From positions 1,054,001-1,118,000 of the forward strand of contig NZ_JAGINU010000001.1 in NCBI RefSeq assembly GCF_017876315.1: 64,000 nt of DNA. The letters are read 5' to 3'. The translations under genes and the position numbers were made by a program. The notes beneath the pieces were generated by a model that saw only the letters and a program-made list of their open reading frames with translations, ran no database searches and was not told the DNA's origin. Within the stretch, counting starts at the first letter, position 1, and every line of letters starts with the position of its first letter. Shown here piece by piece: positions 36,239-45,299 of this stretch. The DNA is from Pseudonocardia parietis. Its GTDB lineage: Bacteria > Actinomycetota > Actinomycetes > Mycobacteriales > Pseudonocardiaceae.

Positions 36239-38826
36239 TCGTCGTCCTGGTCGAGGATCGAGAGGTCCTCCTCCTCGACGACGATTTGGGAGAGGTCCGC
36301 GCTCATGTACTCGACGTCGGAGTCCTTGTCCTTCGGTTCCGGGAACACCAGGGCAACGCCCATCACGACGTCGTCGGTGGGGGCGTCGAGCGCAACACGC
36401 CGCTTGGCCTTCGGGGTGGACCGCGGCTCGATGGGATAGAGCAGGAGAAGCCCTTCGGTGGGGCGCTTGGCCTTCCGTAGGTCCAGGAGCTCGTTGCGGC
36501 TCAGGCCGCTGGCGGTCGCCACATCGAGATCGAGGGCCTCGTCCCGGCGGCTGGAGAGGGTCTTGATGTCCGCGACGCCGTCGAACTCGCCGTCCCCTTC
36601 GTGGGGCATGCGCGAGCGACGGACCATGCGCACCTCGACCTCGTCGCCGAGCTTGCAGGTCTTGGTGTCGGCGGCGGCCTGCGAGTTGCCGATCACCCCG
36701 ACGCTCCACCGTCCGAGTGCACCCGCGCGGACCCGTCGCCGGATGTACTCGGAGATCCGCGCGGTGTCGGCGTCGGACGAACGCTCGTGGAAGGAGTAGG
36801 AGCTCAGGAACTCCAGCACGTTCTCGTGGGGAACTTCGGTGAAGAGGGCGGTCTCCCCCCGCGACTTCGTGGGGATCCCGTGCTTCGCCGCCCGGGTGAC
36901 CAGCTCACGGGCCGCCTCCGCGTTGCGCTCCAGCGAGGGCGCGCCGTCCTCCGAGACGTCGAAGAAATGGGACTCCACGAGCAAGCCGCCGTAGGCCGCG
37001 GTTGCCGGGACGGCGCTCGTCATCTTCGCCTTGGCGGTGATGCTCAGCTTCGGGTGCGTGCGCAGCCGCACGGCGAAGTTGAGCGGTGTCACGCCCGGGT
37101 TCATGTAGCGGTTGATGTCCTGGCGCATCTCGGCCTCGACGGTCGCCAGGTGACTGAACCAGTCCTTGAGCTCGTCGGTCATCCAGATACGGGGTAGATC
37201 CGCGTAGTGGTTGCGGTAGCCGAACCAGCGGCCCATCTGCAGCAATGTGTCGTAGGCGGAGACGGCGCGGACGAAGAGGCTGGACACGAGACCCTCGAGC
37301 GTGAGGCCGCGGGAGAGGGTGTTGCCGCCGACGGCGATCGCGGTCACCGGACCGGACTCGTAGTCGAGCCGGTCGGTGCTCCGGTAGTTGTCGATCACGA
37401 CCTTCGTGGAGTGCACGACCTCGGGCAGCTTCCCCAGTAGTTTCTCGAACGACACCGGCGTCTCGCCCAGCTCCTCGGCCGGCACGTGAGTCGTCTCCCG
37501 GGCCCAGGTGTCCTGCAGCCGATCGAGCAGATCGGGGTCCCTGGTGTCCAGCCCGCGCAGCATCCGCGCACGTAGGTCCAGCAGCGGGTCCTTGAACCGC
37601 TCGTGGACGGTCGTGTCGGTCGTGGTGTGGATGAGCATCGTCGAGTGCGGATTGCCCCCGCCCCGGACCTTGCGGGCGGCAGTGGCCAGCCAGAACCACT
37701 CGACAGCACGACGCAGTGAGTGGGTCATGCCCGGGTGGAAGTCGGCGGCCTCCTTCTTCGTCCGCGGCTTGAGGTCGTCGACCTCGTCGTCGGGGACCGT
37801 ACGGATCATGTCGAAGCCCCCCTCGAGGTCCTCCGGGTCCTCACCCGGGAGGAGCTCGCGGCCGAAGAGGACCTCGGTGCCGTGGTAGCCGGTGGGCTGC
37901 GGCAGGTTGACGACGAAGTCGCGCGGGTAGAAGTCCTTCTCGTCGCCCGGGTTGATCAGCAGGTTCGCGAAGGGTGTGGCGGTGTAGCCGATGTAGCCGA
38001 CCTTCGGGAACTTGCTCATCACCTCGTGGAGCAGCGGATTGATCTTCGCGGTCGCGACGGTCGACTGGTCGGCCTCGTCGTCGATGATCAGGGTCGGGAT
38101 CTTCGTCAGGTACTCGTCCGCGGAATCGAGCCAGTCCCGGAGCTTGCGCAGCACGGCGGCGTTCTTCTTGACGACCAACAGCATCGTCTGACCCCTGGAT
38201 GCGAAGTAGGCCTTCGCGTTCCCGCCGGGTGGTGTGAAGTCCTTCTGTGGGGTGGTGATCTCGTACCACTGGGCCTGGTTCGGCACGATGAGGTCGCCGC
38301 CGAGGCGGAGCTGGGTCTGCCGGCGGAGGGTGTTGTGGATGCCCGACAGCACGATGAAGAGCTTGTAGCCGCGGTCGGCGGCCTTGGCCATGACGGCGGT
38401 GAAGTTCGTGGTCTTGCCGGACTGCACGAAGCCGACGACGAGCCCGAGGGTGCGGAACTCGTTCTGCTTCGGATGGTCGAGCAGCGAGAGGATCTTCGTC
38501 GACGCCTCGTCCACCGAGGCGATGTTGGCGTCGCCGAAGTTCTTCTGCTGCATCGACCTCACGATGGCCGGCCAGTTCCGGTCGGTGTCCTTCGGGCCCG
38601 TGTACCAGGTGTCGCGCCCGTCCCGCCAGACCGACGGGGGTTGCTCGAGGTTGCGGATCCGGATGGTCTCCGCCTCGTGCTTCTCGCGGACCGCTGCGAC
38701 CACGACGGGGTCCATGCCCATGGCCTCGAGGTCGTCCGCGGCCTCCTTGGGTGAGCTGACGTCCGCGTACTTCAGGAAGACCTTGTAGGCCTTCGCCACC
38801 TGTCCGTTCGAAACCTCAGCAGCCAC
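36235..38826 (-). CDS. Z1 domain-containing superfamily-II-like helicase/ATPase
   Basis: This 863-residue ATPase is the first gene of the defence operon. Walker A GFVQSGKTT lies at 132-140, Walker B IIDDEADQST at 247-256, and a SAT-like motif III YTATPFANLL at 281-290. The Z1-type C-terminal half holds GGNTLSRGLTLEGL and the arginine-finger-like QMGRWFGYRN. GTG at 38826 follows GGAGGG with seven-base spacing. The longer frame to 39246 is not homologous. In MutL/Z1 systems this protein is thought to translocate or remodel DNA. Length and motifs are intact, so the gene looks functional. Confidence 0.9.
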   Translation of the reverse strand: MAAEVSNGQVAKAYKVFLKYADVSSPKEAADDLEAMGMDPVVVAAVREKHEAETIRIRNLEQPPSVWRDGRDTWYTGPKDTDRNWPAIVRSMQQKNFGDANIASVDEASTKILSLLDHPKQNEFRTLGLVVGFVQSGKTTNFTAVMAKAADRGYKLFIVLSGIHNTLRRQTQLRLGGDLIVPNQAQWYEITTPQKDFTPPGGNAKAYFASRGQTMLLVVKKNAAVLRKLRDWLDSADEYLTKIPTLIIDDEADQSTVATAKINPLLHEVMSKFPKVGYIGYTATPFANLLINPGDEKDFYPRDFVVNLPQPTGYHGTEVLFGRELLPGEDPEDLEGGFDMIRTVPDDEVDDLKPRTKKEAADFHPGMTHSLRRAVEWFWLATAARKVRGGGNPHSTMLIHTTTDTTVHERFKDPLLDLRARMLRGLDTRDPDLLDRLQDTWARETTHVPAEELGETPVSFEKLLGKLPEVVHSTKVVIDNYRSTDRLDYESGPVTAIAVGGNTLSRGLTLEGLVSSLFVRAVSAYDTLLQMGRWFGYRNHYADLPRIWMTDELKDWFSHLATVEAEMRQDINRYMNPGVTPLNFAVRLRTHPKLSITAKAKMTSAVPATAAYGGLLVESHFFDVSEDGAPSLERNAEAARELVTRAAKHGIPTKSRGETALFTEVPHENVLEFLSSYSFHERSSDADTARISEYIRRRVRAGALGRWSVGVIGNSQAAADTKTCKLGDEVEVRMVRRSRMPHEGDGEFDGVADIKTLSSRRDEALDLDVATASGLSRNELLDLRKAKRPTEGLLLLYPIEPRSTPKAKRRVALDAPTDDVVMGVALVFPEPKDKDSDVEYMSADLSQIVVEEEDLSILDQDDE

Positions 38827-39295
38827 CCGAGAACCCTCCGTGCCCGTTCGATCATCTGGAAGGCTAATCAGCGGAAGAGAGCGGTGCGTTACGGAGGCAC
38901 TCGTTCGAGTGACCTCGGAACGGATGGGATCACCTCCCTGAGTACGCCGGAGGTGATCCTCGGCTACCGCGTCGCCGATGGAGTCCAGCTGCTGGGCGTC
39001 GGGGGCGAATCGGCCCGTAGTTCGCCCGGTTCGGGCGGCACCATCGGGTGCGTGATCCGACCCTGATGGCCGAGCCAGGACTCGGAGTGGGCGCCGAGTT
39101 CGGCGATGCCGGGGCGGCCGAAAGACTCCGGCGTCGCACGTTCCTTCGTGGCCTCCTCCGCGGCGGCCTTCGCGCCGTTCTCGCAGAGCTCGGCTACCGC
39201 GCGGTGCGCCAGGGCCGGAGCCGGCGACGACACAGCGGACGTACACATCGGCCTGACGCCCATCACCCCCGCAGTGCCCGGTGCGCCGTTTCGAT
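38827..39295. promoter_or_regulatory. Control region of the defence operon (469 bases, no supported gene) with two palindromes
   Basis: CACTCG-TT-CGAGTG occupies 38898-38911. A second inverted repeat has perfect 10-bp arms GATCACCTCC (38928-38937) and GGAGGTGATC (38949-38958) around an 11-base spacer. Both lie 70-130 bases upstream of the Z1 start and could be operators for a regulator encoded elsewhere, since the locus has none. A TAGCCT on the minus strand near 38858 is a weak -10 candidate. The stretch 38960-39295 has open frames, none convincing. Confidence 0.45.
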
Positions 39296-40108
39296 CTACG
39301 AGGTCCCGGGGCCGACGCGAGACCCTCCGATCGCCCGGCACAGCCCGAGCGCGGCCGTGCGCACGGCGGGTAGCACCCGCGCCGTGTTCAGCCGGTTGCT
39401 CCAACCGGTGATCGAGATCGCGGCCACCGCCACCCCGTCCGGGCCCAGGACCGGTGCCGCGGCGCAGGTGACGCCGGGCGCTGACTCCTCGTGCTCCTCG
39501 GCGTAGCCGCGCGTGCGGATGTCGGCCAGCTGGGCGCGCAGCAGGCCGGGACTGGAGACGGAGCGGGGCGCGCTGCGGGTCAGGCCACGGTCGAGGACGG
39601 CGGTGAGGAGCTCCGCGGGCCCGAAGGCGAGCAGGACCTTGCCGACGCCGGTGCAGTGCGCCGGCATCCGTCCGCCGAGGCGTGACGGGATCCGCGGACC
39701 GCCCAGGGTGGTGAGTTTGTGCAGGTAGACGACGTCGGCACCGTCCGCGACGGCGAGATGGACCGTCTCGTGGGTGGCCTCGTGCAGGTCGGCGAGGAAC
39801 GGCGTCGCGGTCTCCAGCAGGTCCCGCTGGCGCGGGACGACCTGGCCGAGCTCGAACAGCCGCAACCCCAGCCGGTATCCGCCGGGCGTCCGCTCCACCA
39901 GCGACCGGTCCGCGAGCTCGCCGAGCAGGCGGTGCGCCGTCGGCTTGGCGACACCGCTGCGCCGGGACAGCTCGGCCAGTGAGACCTCGGGCTCGCCCGG
40001 TCGGAACTGGTCGAGCAACGACAACGCCCGCCCGAGCATCGACCTCGGCGTGGAATCGTTTCGTACAGTGGAACGCACGATGCCATCGTCGCGCGCCGGA
40101 TGGGTCAT
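39296..40108 (-). CDS. IclR-family transcriptional regulator
   Basis: This regulator of up to 270 residues has an N-terminal winged helix (MLGRALSLLDQF...VSLAELSRRSGVAKPTAHRLLGELADRSLVER) and an IclR effector domain with GKVLLAFGP and SAPGVTCAAAPVLGPDG. It is divergent from the lower meta-cleavage operon by nine bases if the ATG at 40108 is used. A later start (ATG 40039) is possible, because a GTTTC-N7-GGAAC dyad near 40057-40075 would otherwise lie inside the coding region. IclR proteins commonly control aromatic catabolism, so control of the mhpDFE-like genes is inferred. Confidence 0.88.
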   Translation of the reverse strand: MTHPARDDGIVRSTVRNDSTPRSMLGRALSLLDQFRPGEPEVSLAELSRRSGVAKPTAHRLLGELADRSLVERTPGGYRLGLRLFELGQVVPRQRDLLETATPFLADLHEATHETVHLAVADGADVVYLHKLTTLGGPRIPSRLGGRMPAHCTGVGKVLLAFGPAELLTAVLDRGLTRSAPRSVSSPGLLRAQLADIRTRGYAEEHEESAPGVTCAAAPVLGPDGVAVAAISITGWSNRLNTARVLPAVRTAALGLCRAIGGSRVGPGTS

Positions 40109-40117
40109 CGTCGAGCC

Positions 40118-40924
40118 ATGACACTCACGACCGATGCCGCCCGCGTCGCGGCGCAGCGGCTCCAGGAGGCCTCCCGGACGCGGACACCGTGCGAGCCGGT
40201 GCGCGGGCTGCTGCCCGACGCCGCGGTGGCCACGGGCTACGCCGTCCAGTCCGTGCTCACCCGGGACGCGATCGACGCCGGGCGCGTCGTCACCGGGCGC
40301 AAGATCGGGCTGACGTCGCCCGCGGTACAGGCCCAGCTCGGCGTCGACCAGCCGGACTTCGGCGTCCTGTTCGAGGACATGGCCTGCCCCCAGGACACCC
40401 CGATCGACATCGAGCGCCTGCTCCAGCCGCGGATCGAGGCCGAGATCGCCTTCGTGCTCGGCGCCGATCTCGACCGCTCGGACGTCGACGTCGACATCGC
40501 ACGGGCCGCCGTCGCCGCCGTCATCCCCTCGCTGGAGATCGTCGACAGCCGCATCGCCGGCTGGGACATCACCTTCGTCGACACGGTCGCGGACAACGCC
40601 TCCAGCGGCCTCTACGTGCTCGGCGACGAACGCCACGAGCTCGGCGACACCGATCTGCGCGAGGTCGAGATGACGCTCACCGGATCCGACGGCGAGGTGC
40701 TCAGCTCCGGCACCGGAGCCGCCTGCCTCGGTGACCCGGTGGCCGCACTGGTGTGGCTGGCCCGCACCGCCCACGAGTTCGGCGACCCGCTGCGCGCCGG
40801 TCAGGTCGTCCTCTCCGGCGCGCTGGGCCCGATGGTCCCGGTGACGCCGGGCGGCCGGTACACCGCCACGCTCTCCGGCCTCGGCGAGGTCCGCGCGAGC
40901 TTCACCACGGGAGGCCCGGCATGA
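40118..40924 (+). CDS. mhpD: 2-keto-4-pentenoate hydratase (2-hydroxypenta-2,4-dienoate hydratase)
   Basis: This 268-residue enzyme of the fumarylacetoacetase-like hydratase fold adds water to 2-hydroxypentadienoate to give 4-hydroxy-2-oxovalerate. Key parts are [22 protein letters not shown], the metal-binding [11 protein letters not shown], and [10 protein letters not shown]. It is the first gene of a three-gene lower pathway joined by ATGA overlaps. The two following enzymes use its product in turn. Confidence 0.93.
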   Translation: MTLTTDAARVAAQRLQEASRTRTPCEPVRGLLPDAAVATGYAVQSVLTRDAIDAGRVVTGRKIGLTSPAVQAQLGVDQPDFGVLFEDMACPQDTPIDIERLLQPRIEAEIAFVLGADLDRSDVDVDIARAAVAAVIPSLEIVDSRIAGWDITFVDTVADNASSGLYVLGDERHELGDTDLREVEMTLTGSDGEVLSSGTGAACLGDPVAALVWLARTAHEFGDPLRAGQVVLSGALGPMVPVTPGGRYTATLSGLGEVRASFTTGGPA

Positions 40925-41880
40925 GCGGGCGCACGAAGGTCGCGATCATCGGCTCGGGCAACATCGGCTCGGACCTGATGATGAAGGTCATCCGGCTCTC
41001 GGAGACGCTCGAGATGGGCGCGATGGTCGGTATCGACCCGGGGTCCGACGGCCTGGCCCGGGCTCAGCGCCTGAGCATCCCGACCACCGCCGAGGGCGTC
41101 GACGGGCTGATCGCGCTGCCGAACTTCGACGAGATCGGCGTGGTCTTCGACGCCACGTCGGCCCGCGCGCACGTCGCGAACGCGGCGAAGCTCGAGCCGC
41201 ACGGCAAGGTCCTGGTCGACCTGACGCCGGCCGCGATCGGCCCGTTCGTCGTCCCCGCGGTGAACCTCGACCAGCACGCCGGGGCACGCAACGTCAACAT
41301 GGTGACCTGCGGCGGGCAGGCCACGATCCCCATGGTCGCGGCCGTCGCCCGGGTCGCGCCGGTGCGCTACGCGGAGATCGTCGCCTCGATCGCGTCGAAG
41401 TCCGCCGGTCCGGGCACCCGGGCCAACATCGACGAGTTCACCGAGACCACGTCGAAGGCGATCGAGGTCGTCGGTGGCGCGACCCGCGGCAAGGCGATCA
41501 TCGTGCTCAATCCGGCCGAGCCGCCGATGATCATGCGCGACACCGTGCTGTGCCTGGCCGACGACGGCGACCCCGAGGCGATCAGGGCGAGCGTGACCGC
41601 GATGGCCGAGCAGGTCGCCCGCTACGTGCCCGGATACCGGCTCAAGCAGCAGGTCCAGGTCACCCCGATCGCCGACGACGAGCCGCTCGACACCCTGATC
41701 GGCGCCGGTGCCCCGCGACCGCGATGGAAGGTGTCGGTGTTCCTCGAGGTCGAGGGTGCCGCCCACTACCTGCCCGCTTACGCCGGGAACCTCGACATCA
41801 TGACCTCGGCAGCACTGCGCACCGCCGAGCTCCTCGCCGCACACACCGGCGCCACCCAGCCCGCGGAGGCCCTCCGATGA
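40921..41880 (+). CDS. mhpF: Acetaldehyde dehydrogenase (acylating)
   Basis: This 319-residue enzyme converts acetaldehyde, channelled from the aldolase, to acetyl-CoA with NAD and CoA. The Rossmann motif is [12 protein letters not shown] at the N-terminus and the catalytic Cys is in [12 protein letters not shown] near residue 129. Length matches DmpF/MhpF/HsaG. It overlaps both neighbours by four bases, and the order hydratase-dehydrogenase-aldolase is the standard one. Confidence 0.95.
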   Translation: MSGRTKVAIIGSGNIGSDLMMKVIRLSETLEMGAMVGIDPGSDGLARAQRLSIPTTAEGVDGLIALPNFDEIGVVFDATSARAHVANAAKLEPHGKVLVDLTPAAIGPFVVPAVNLDQHAGARNVNMVTCGGQATIPMVAAVARVAPVRYAEIVASIASKSAGPGTRANIDEFTETTSKAIEVVGGATRGKAIIVLNPAEPPMIMRDTVLCLADDGDPEAIRASVTAMAEQVARYVPGYRLKQQVQVTPIADDEPLDTLIGAGAPRPRWKVSVFLEVEGAAHYLPAYAGNLDIMTSAALRTAELLAAHTGATQPAEALR

Positions 41881-42899
41881 CCGGTCCCGACACCGCGCTC
41901 TACATCCAGGACGTGACCCTGCGGGACGGCATGCACGCCATCCGGCACCGCCTGGACCCCGCCGACCTGCGGCGGATCGCCGCAGCCCTGGACGCGGCCG
42001 GGGTGGACGCGATCGAGGTCTCGCACGGTGACGGGCTGGCCGGCGCGAGCCTGACCTACGGGCCCGGCAGCAACACCGACTGGGAGTGGATCTCCGCCGC
42101 GGCCGAGGTCGTCCAGGACGCGGTGCTCACCACGCTGTTGCTGCCCGGCATCGGCACCCTGGAGGACCTGCAGAAGGCCTACGACCTCGGCGTGCGCTCG
42201 GTGCGGGTGGCGACCCACTCCACCGAGGCCGACATCGCCATCCAGCACATCGGCCGGGCACGCGAGCTCGGCATGGACGTCTCCGGCTTCCTGATGATGT
42301 CGCACATGGCCCCGGCCGCGACCCTGGCCGGGCAGGCGAAGATCATGCAGGACGCCGGCGCGCACTGCGTCTACGTCACCGACTCCGGCGGCCGGCTCAC
42401 CATGGGCGACGTCCGCGACCGGATGCGCGCCTACCGGGACGTCCTCGACCCGGGCACCCAGATCGGGATCCACGCCCACGAGAACCTCTCGCTGTCGGTG
42501 GCCAACTCCGTGGTCGCGGTCGAGGAGGGGGTCACCCGGGTCGACGCCTCCCTCGCCGGCCAGGGCGCCGGGGCCGGGAACTGCCCCATCGAGGCGTTCG
42601 TCGCGGTGGCGGACCTGCAGGGCTGGAAGCACGGCTGCGACCTGTTCGCCCTGCAGGACGCCGCGGAGGACCTCGTGCGCCCGCTGCAGGACCGGCCGGT
42701 CCGGGTGGACCGCGAGACCCTCACCCTGGGCTTCGCCGGGGTGTACTCGAGCTTCCTGCGCCACGCCGAGCACGCCGCCGCCGAGCACGGCCTGGACACC
42801 CGCGAGATCCTGGTCGAGGTCGGACGCCGCCGGCTCGTCGGCGGCCAGGAGGACATGATCGTCGACATCGCGCTCGACATGAAGGCCGCCGCCGGCTGA
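41877..42899 (+). CDS. mhpE: 4-hydroxy-2-oxovalerate aldolase
   Basis: This 340-residue HMGL-like manganese aldolase cleaves 4-hydroxy-2-oxovalerate to pyruvate and acetaldehyde. The active-site motif is [13 protein letters not shown] near residues 13-25, with the metal ligands in [11 protein letters not shown]. The C-terminal DmpG-like communication domain is complete ([20 protein letters not shown]), so a complex with the preceding acylating dehydrogenase is expected. The gene ends in a shared bidirectional terminator. Confidence 0.95.
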   Translation: MTGPDTALYIQDVTLRDGMHAIRHRLDPADLRRIAAALDAAGVDAIEVSHGDGLAGASLTYGPGSNTDWEWISAAAEVVQDAVLTTLLLPGIGTLEDLQKAYDLGVRSVRVATHSTEADIAIQHIGRARELGMDVSGFLMMSHMAPAATLAGQAKIMQDAGAHCVYVTDSGGRLTMGDVRDRMRAYRDVLDPGTQIGIHAHENLSLSVANSVVAVEEGVTRVDASLAGQGAGAGNCPIEAFVAVADLQGWKHGCDLFALQDAAEDLVRPLQDRPVRVDRETLTLGFAGVYSSFLRHAEHAAAEHGLDTREILVEVGRRRLVGGQEDMIVDIALDMKAAAG

Positions 42900-42907
42900 C
42901 CCCTCGG

Positions 42908-42940
42908 CGCGGCGGCTCCTACCCGGTGGGAGCCGCCGCG
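42908..42940. terminator. Bidirectional terminator between convergent catabolic operons
   Basis: CGCGGCGGCTCC at 42908-42919 and GGAGCCGCCGCG at 42929-42940 form a perfect 12-bp stem with a nine-base loop. The loop holds most of the stop codon of the minus-strand racemase-like gene, and the right arm encodes its last residues. Confidence 0.7.
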
Positions 42941-43653
42941 TCGAACCGGCCCGCGAGCAACTCCCCGTAGCCGACCGGCCGGTCCGGCAGCTCCAGCGCC
43001 CGCAACACGTGCCACAGCAGCGCCTGGTTGCTGGCGACGACCGGCACACCGAGCGACTGCTCGATCCGGTCCAGCTCCGGTGCGATCCGGATCCCGGCGC
43101 AGCTGAGCAGCACCCCGTCGATCGTCGCCGGATCCAGCCCGGCGGCCAGGTCCCGCCAGTGCGCGGGTTCGACGAGGGCCTGCTCGACCGGGGTCGCGCA
43201 CGGCGGGCCCCGGTGCGTGGCGACCTCGACGCCGTGGTCGCGCAGGTAGGTGACCTCCGCGGCGACGACCTCGGCGGGGTACGGGGTCAGCAGCGCGGGG
43301 CGGGTGATCCCGGCGGCGACGAGCGCGGCGAGGACCGCCTCGATGGTGGTGACGGCGGCGATACCGGTCGCCTGCTCCACCCGTTCGCGCACGCGCGCGG
43401 GGCCGGCGAGCATCGTCGCCGCGGTGCAGTTGACGGCGACGAGCCCGACCCCGGCGTCGGCCAGCAGCTCGGCGTGCCCCTCGAGGTCCTCGACCAGGCG
43501 CAGGTCGTCGGCGATGCCGGTGCGGCGGAACGGGAGTCGCGTGGTGATGAACTGGAGCCCGTCCGGGGCCATCTGCTGCAGCTCGTAGTCGCACAGGCCG
43601 CCGGAGGGATAGAGGTGTCCGACCCGCGCGAGGTGGCCGAAGCCGAGGCTCAC
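42919..43653 (-). CDS. Aspartate/glutamate racemase superfamily enzyme (maleate isomerase/arylmalonate decarboxylase-like)
   Basis: This 244-residue protein has the two-Cys layout of the superfamily, with VNCTAATM near residue 75 and LLSCAGIRI near 190. The opening GHLARVGHLYPSGGLCDYELQQMAP and TRLPFRRTG resemble maleate cis-trans isomerases and arylmalonate decarboxylases rather than true racemases. GTG at 43653 overlaps the stop of the upstream hydrolase (GTGA). As last gene of the MFS-hydrolase operon it may isomerise or decarboxylate an acid released by the hydrolases. The substrate is unknown. Confidence 0.78.
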   Translation of the reverse strand: MSLGFGHLARVGHLYPSGGLCDYELQQMAPDGLQFITTRLPFRRTGIADDLRLVEDLEGHAELLADAGVGLVAVNCTAATMLAGPARVRERVEQATGIAAVTTIEAVLAALVAAGITRPALLTPYPAEVVAAEVTYLRDHGVEVATHRGPPCATPVEQALVEPAHWRDLAAGLDPATIDGVLLSCAGIRIAPELDRIEQSLGVPVVASNQALLWHVLRALELPDRPVGYGELLAGRFDAAAPTG

Positions 43654-44474
43654 CGTGCTCCCGCGGGGGCCCGGTCACCGAGGTGGGCCGCGACGAGCTC
43701 GGCGAACTCGGCCGGGTGGTCGACCATCGGCGAGTGGCCCGCGCCGGGCATCTCGACCGAACGGGCGTCGGGGATGCCGGACGCGAGCACGGCCGAGTGC
43801 TCCGCACCGCGCGCTTGGTCCTCGGTACCCCGCACGACCAGCGTGGGCGCCGTGATGTCGGCCAGCCGCGGCACGAGATCCAGCTCGCGGGCCGCGCCGA
43901 GGACGGCGGCCAGGTAGGCCGGGTCGGTCCGCAGCACGGCCTGGACGTAGGTCTCCCAGGTCGCGGCGTCGGGGCGGCCGGTGAACAGCAGGCCGACGGT
44001 GTCCTCCACCGCGGCGCGGGACGCGGTGTCGCCGTTCTGCACGGCCGCGATCCAGCGGTCGACGGCCGCGGCGAAGCCGGGCAGCGCGCCCCGGGTGTTC
44101 GCCCCGGTGCCGACCAGGACGAGCCGGCGCACGCGGTCGGGAACCGACGAGGCGAGCACCTGCGAGACGATCCCGCCGACCGAGTTGCCCACGACGTCGA
44201 CCCGCTCGAGCCCCTCGGCGTCCAGCATCGCCCGGACGGCGCCGGCCAGGCCGGTCGGTCCGGCGACCGCGGTCCAGTCGCCGCCGGCGGGGGAGTAGAG
44301 GTCGACGGCGTAGCAGGGCCGGTCGGCGAGGTGCTCCATGGTGGAGGTCCAGAACTGCCGGCACCCGAACCACGGGTGGAGCAGCACCACCGGCGTGCCC
44401 GGCGCCGAGGGCCGGGACACGTGGTAGGACAGCGACGTCCCCGGGAGTGCGAGCGTGCGGTCGTCGATCTCCAC
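43650..44474 (-). CDS. Alpha/beta hydrolase (catabolic operon)
   Basis: This 274-residue alpha/beta-fold hydrolase has the nucleophile elbow VVGNSVGGIVSQ with a normal Ser, an acid in TLVVRGTEDQ, and the catalytic His in MPGAGHSPMVDHP. It resembles 3-oxoadipate enol-lactonase and meta-cleavage hydrolases. GTG at 44474 follows AAAGG at seven bases. It is the third gene of the MFS operon and partly parallels the upstream hydrolase, from which it differs in having a standard nucleophile. Confidence 0.83.
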   Translation of the reverse strand: MEIDDRTLALPGTSLSYHVSRPSAPGTPVVLLHPWFGCRQFWTSTMEHLADRPCYAVDLYSPAGGDWTAVAGPTGLAGAVRAMLDAEGLERVDVVGNSVGGIVSQVLASSVPDRVRRLVLVGTGANTRGALPGFAAAVDRWIAAVQNGDTASRAAVEDTVGLLFTGRPDAATWETYVQAVLRTDPAYLAAVLGAARELDLVPRLADITAPTLVVRGTEDQARGAEHSAVLASGIPDARSVEMPGAGHSPMVDHPAEFAELVAAHLGDRAPAGAR

Positions 44475-44490
44475 GACGGTGCCTTTCGGG

Positions 44491-45288
44491 TCAGGCCGCG
44501 CAGGGCGCGGTGTGCAGGAAGCCGGCAACGGCCGCGGCGAACTGCTCCGGCCGGTGGTCGACCGCGGGGACTCCGGTGCCGGGCAGGGTCACCTGCTGCG
44601 CCCCGGGCACCGCGGCCACGATCCTGGGCACGTCCGGCAGCGAGAAGGTGTCCAGCTCCCCGCACAGCACGAGGGTCGGCGCGCGGACCAGCCCGAGCCG
44701 TTCCTCCATGCGGTAGCGGTTCACCGCGAGGTGCCCCTCCTCCACCCGGTCCAGGACGACCAGGGCGTCGCGGACCAGGCGGTCCAGCAGGTCCGGCCGG
44801 TCGGCCGGGTAGAAGCCCGCGCGGTTGCTCCACAGCCGGGCCAGGTGCGAGCCGTCGGCGGCCGGTTCCACGTGGTCGATGGGCGCCCGGCGGGCGACGC
44901 GGTCGCGCCGTTCGGCGTCGACGTAGGGCATGCCCGAGAGGGCCAGCGCGCGGACCCGCTCCGGCGCGGCGGCCGCCGCCTCGACGGCGACCACCGCACC
45001 GGTGTGGTGCCCGACCAGGGCGACCCGGTCGAGGCCGAGGTCGTCGCACAGGTCGAGCACGCCGGCGGCGAACATCTCGACGCTCCACGGTTCCGCCGGT
45101 CTCGCCGACGCCCCGAAGCCCAGGGTGTCCATCGCGATCGCTCGGAAACCGGCGCCCAGCAGCGGCAGGACGTCGCGGTACTCGTCCCAGGACCGCGGGG
45201 TCTGGTGCAACAGGAGCACCGGGTCGCCCGCTCCGTGCTCGACGTAGTGGACCTGGCCGTAGCGGGTGTCGGCGAAACCGTGACGCAT
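44491..45288 (-). CDS. Alpha/beta hydrolase with His in the nucleophile elbow
   Basis: This 265-residue alpha/beta-fold protein has oxyanion region LLLHQTPRSWDEYRDVLP, elbow LVGHHTGAVVAVE and C-terminal acid TLVLCGELDTFSLP. The elbow reads G93-H94-H95-T96-G97, so the expected Ser/Asp/Cys nucleophile is a His. Either the chemistry differs (lyase or isomerase-like) or the protein is not a hydrolase. ATG at 45288 gives MRHGFADTRYGQVHYVEHG; GTG at 45294 is an alternative. It is 11 bases after the MFS gene. Confidence 0.8.
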   Translation of the reverse strand: MRHGFADTRYGQVHYVEHGAGDPVLLLHQTPRSWDEYRDVLPLLGAGFRAIAMDTLGFGASARPAEPWSVEMFAAGVLDLCDDLGLDRVALVGHHTGAVVAVEAAAAAPERVRALALSGMPYVDAERRDRVARRAPIDHVEPAADGSHLARLWSNRAGFYPADRPDLLDRLVRDALVVLDRVEEGHLAVNRYRMEERLGLVRAPTLVLCGELDTFSLPDVPRIVAAVPGAQQVTLPGTGVPAVDHRPEQFAAAVAGFLHTAPCAA

Positions 45289-45299
45289 GTCCACCGTGC

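Noticed and set aside
30100..38826. Complete canonical Mza system or classical type II restriction-modification
   Set aside because: No AIPR gene is present and no stand-alone cognate restriction enzyme is seen, so only an Mza-like or MutL/Z1-type label is justified.
38960..39295. Possible small gene or gene remnant between the Z1 operon and the IclR gene
   Set aside because: Frames are open on both strands but none has a Shine-Dalgarno sequence plus a plausible peptide. A remnant on the minus strand is possible but unsupported.
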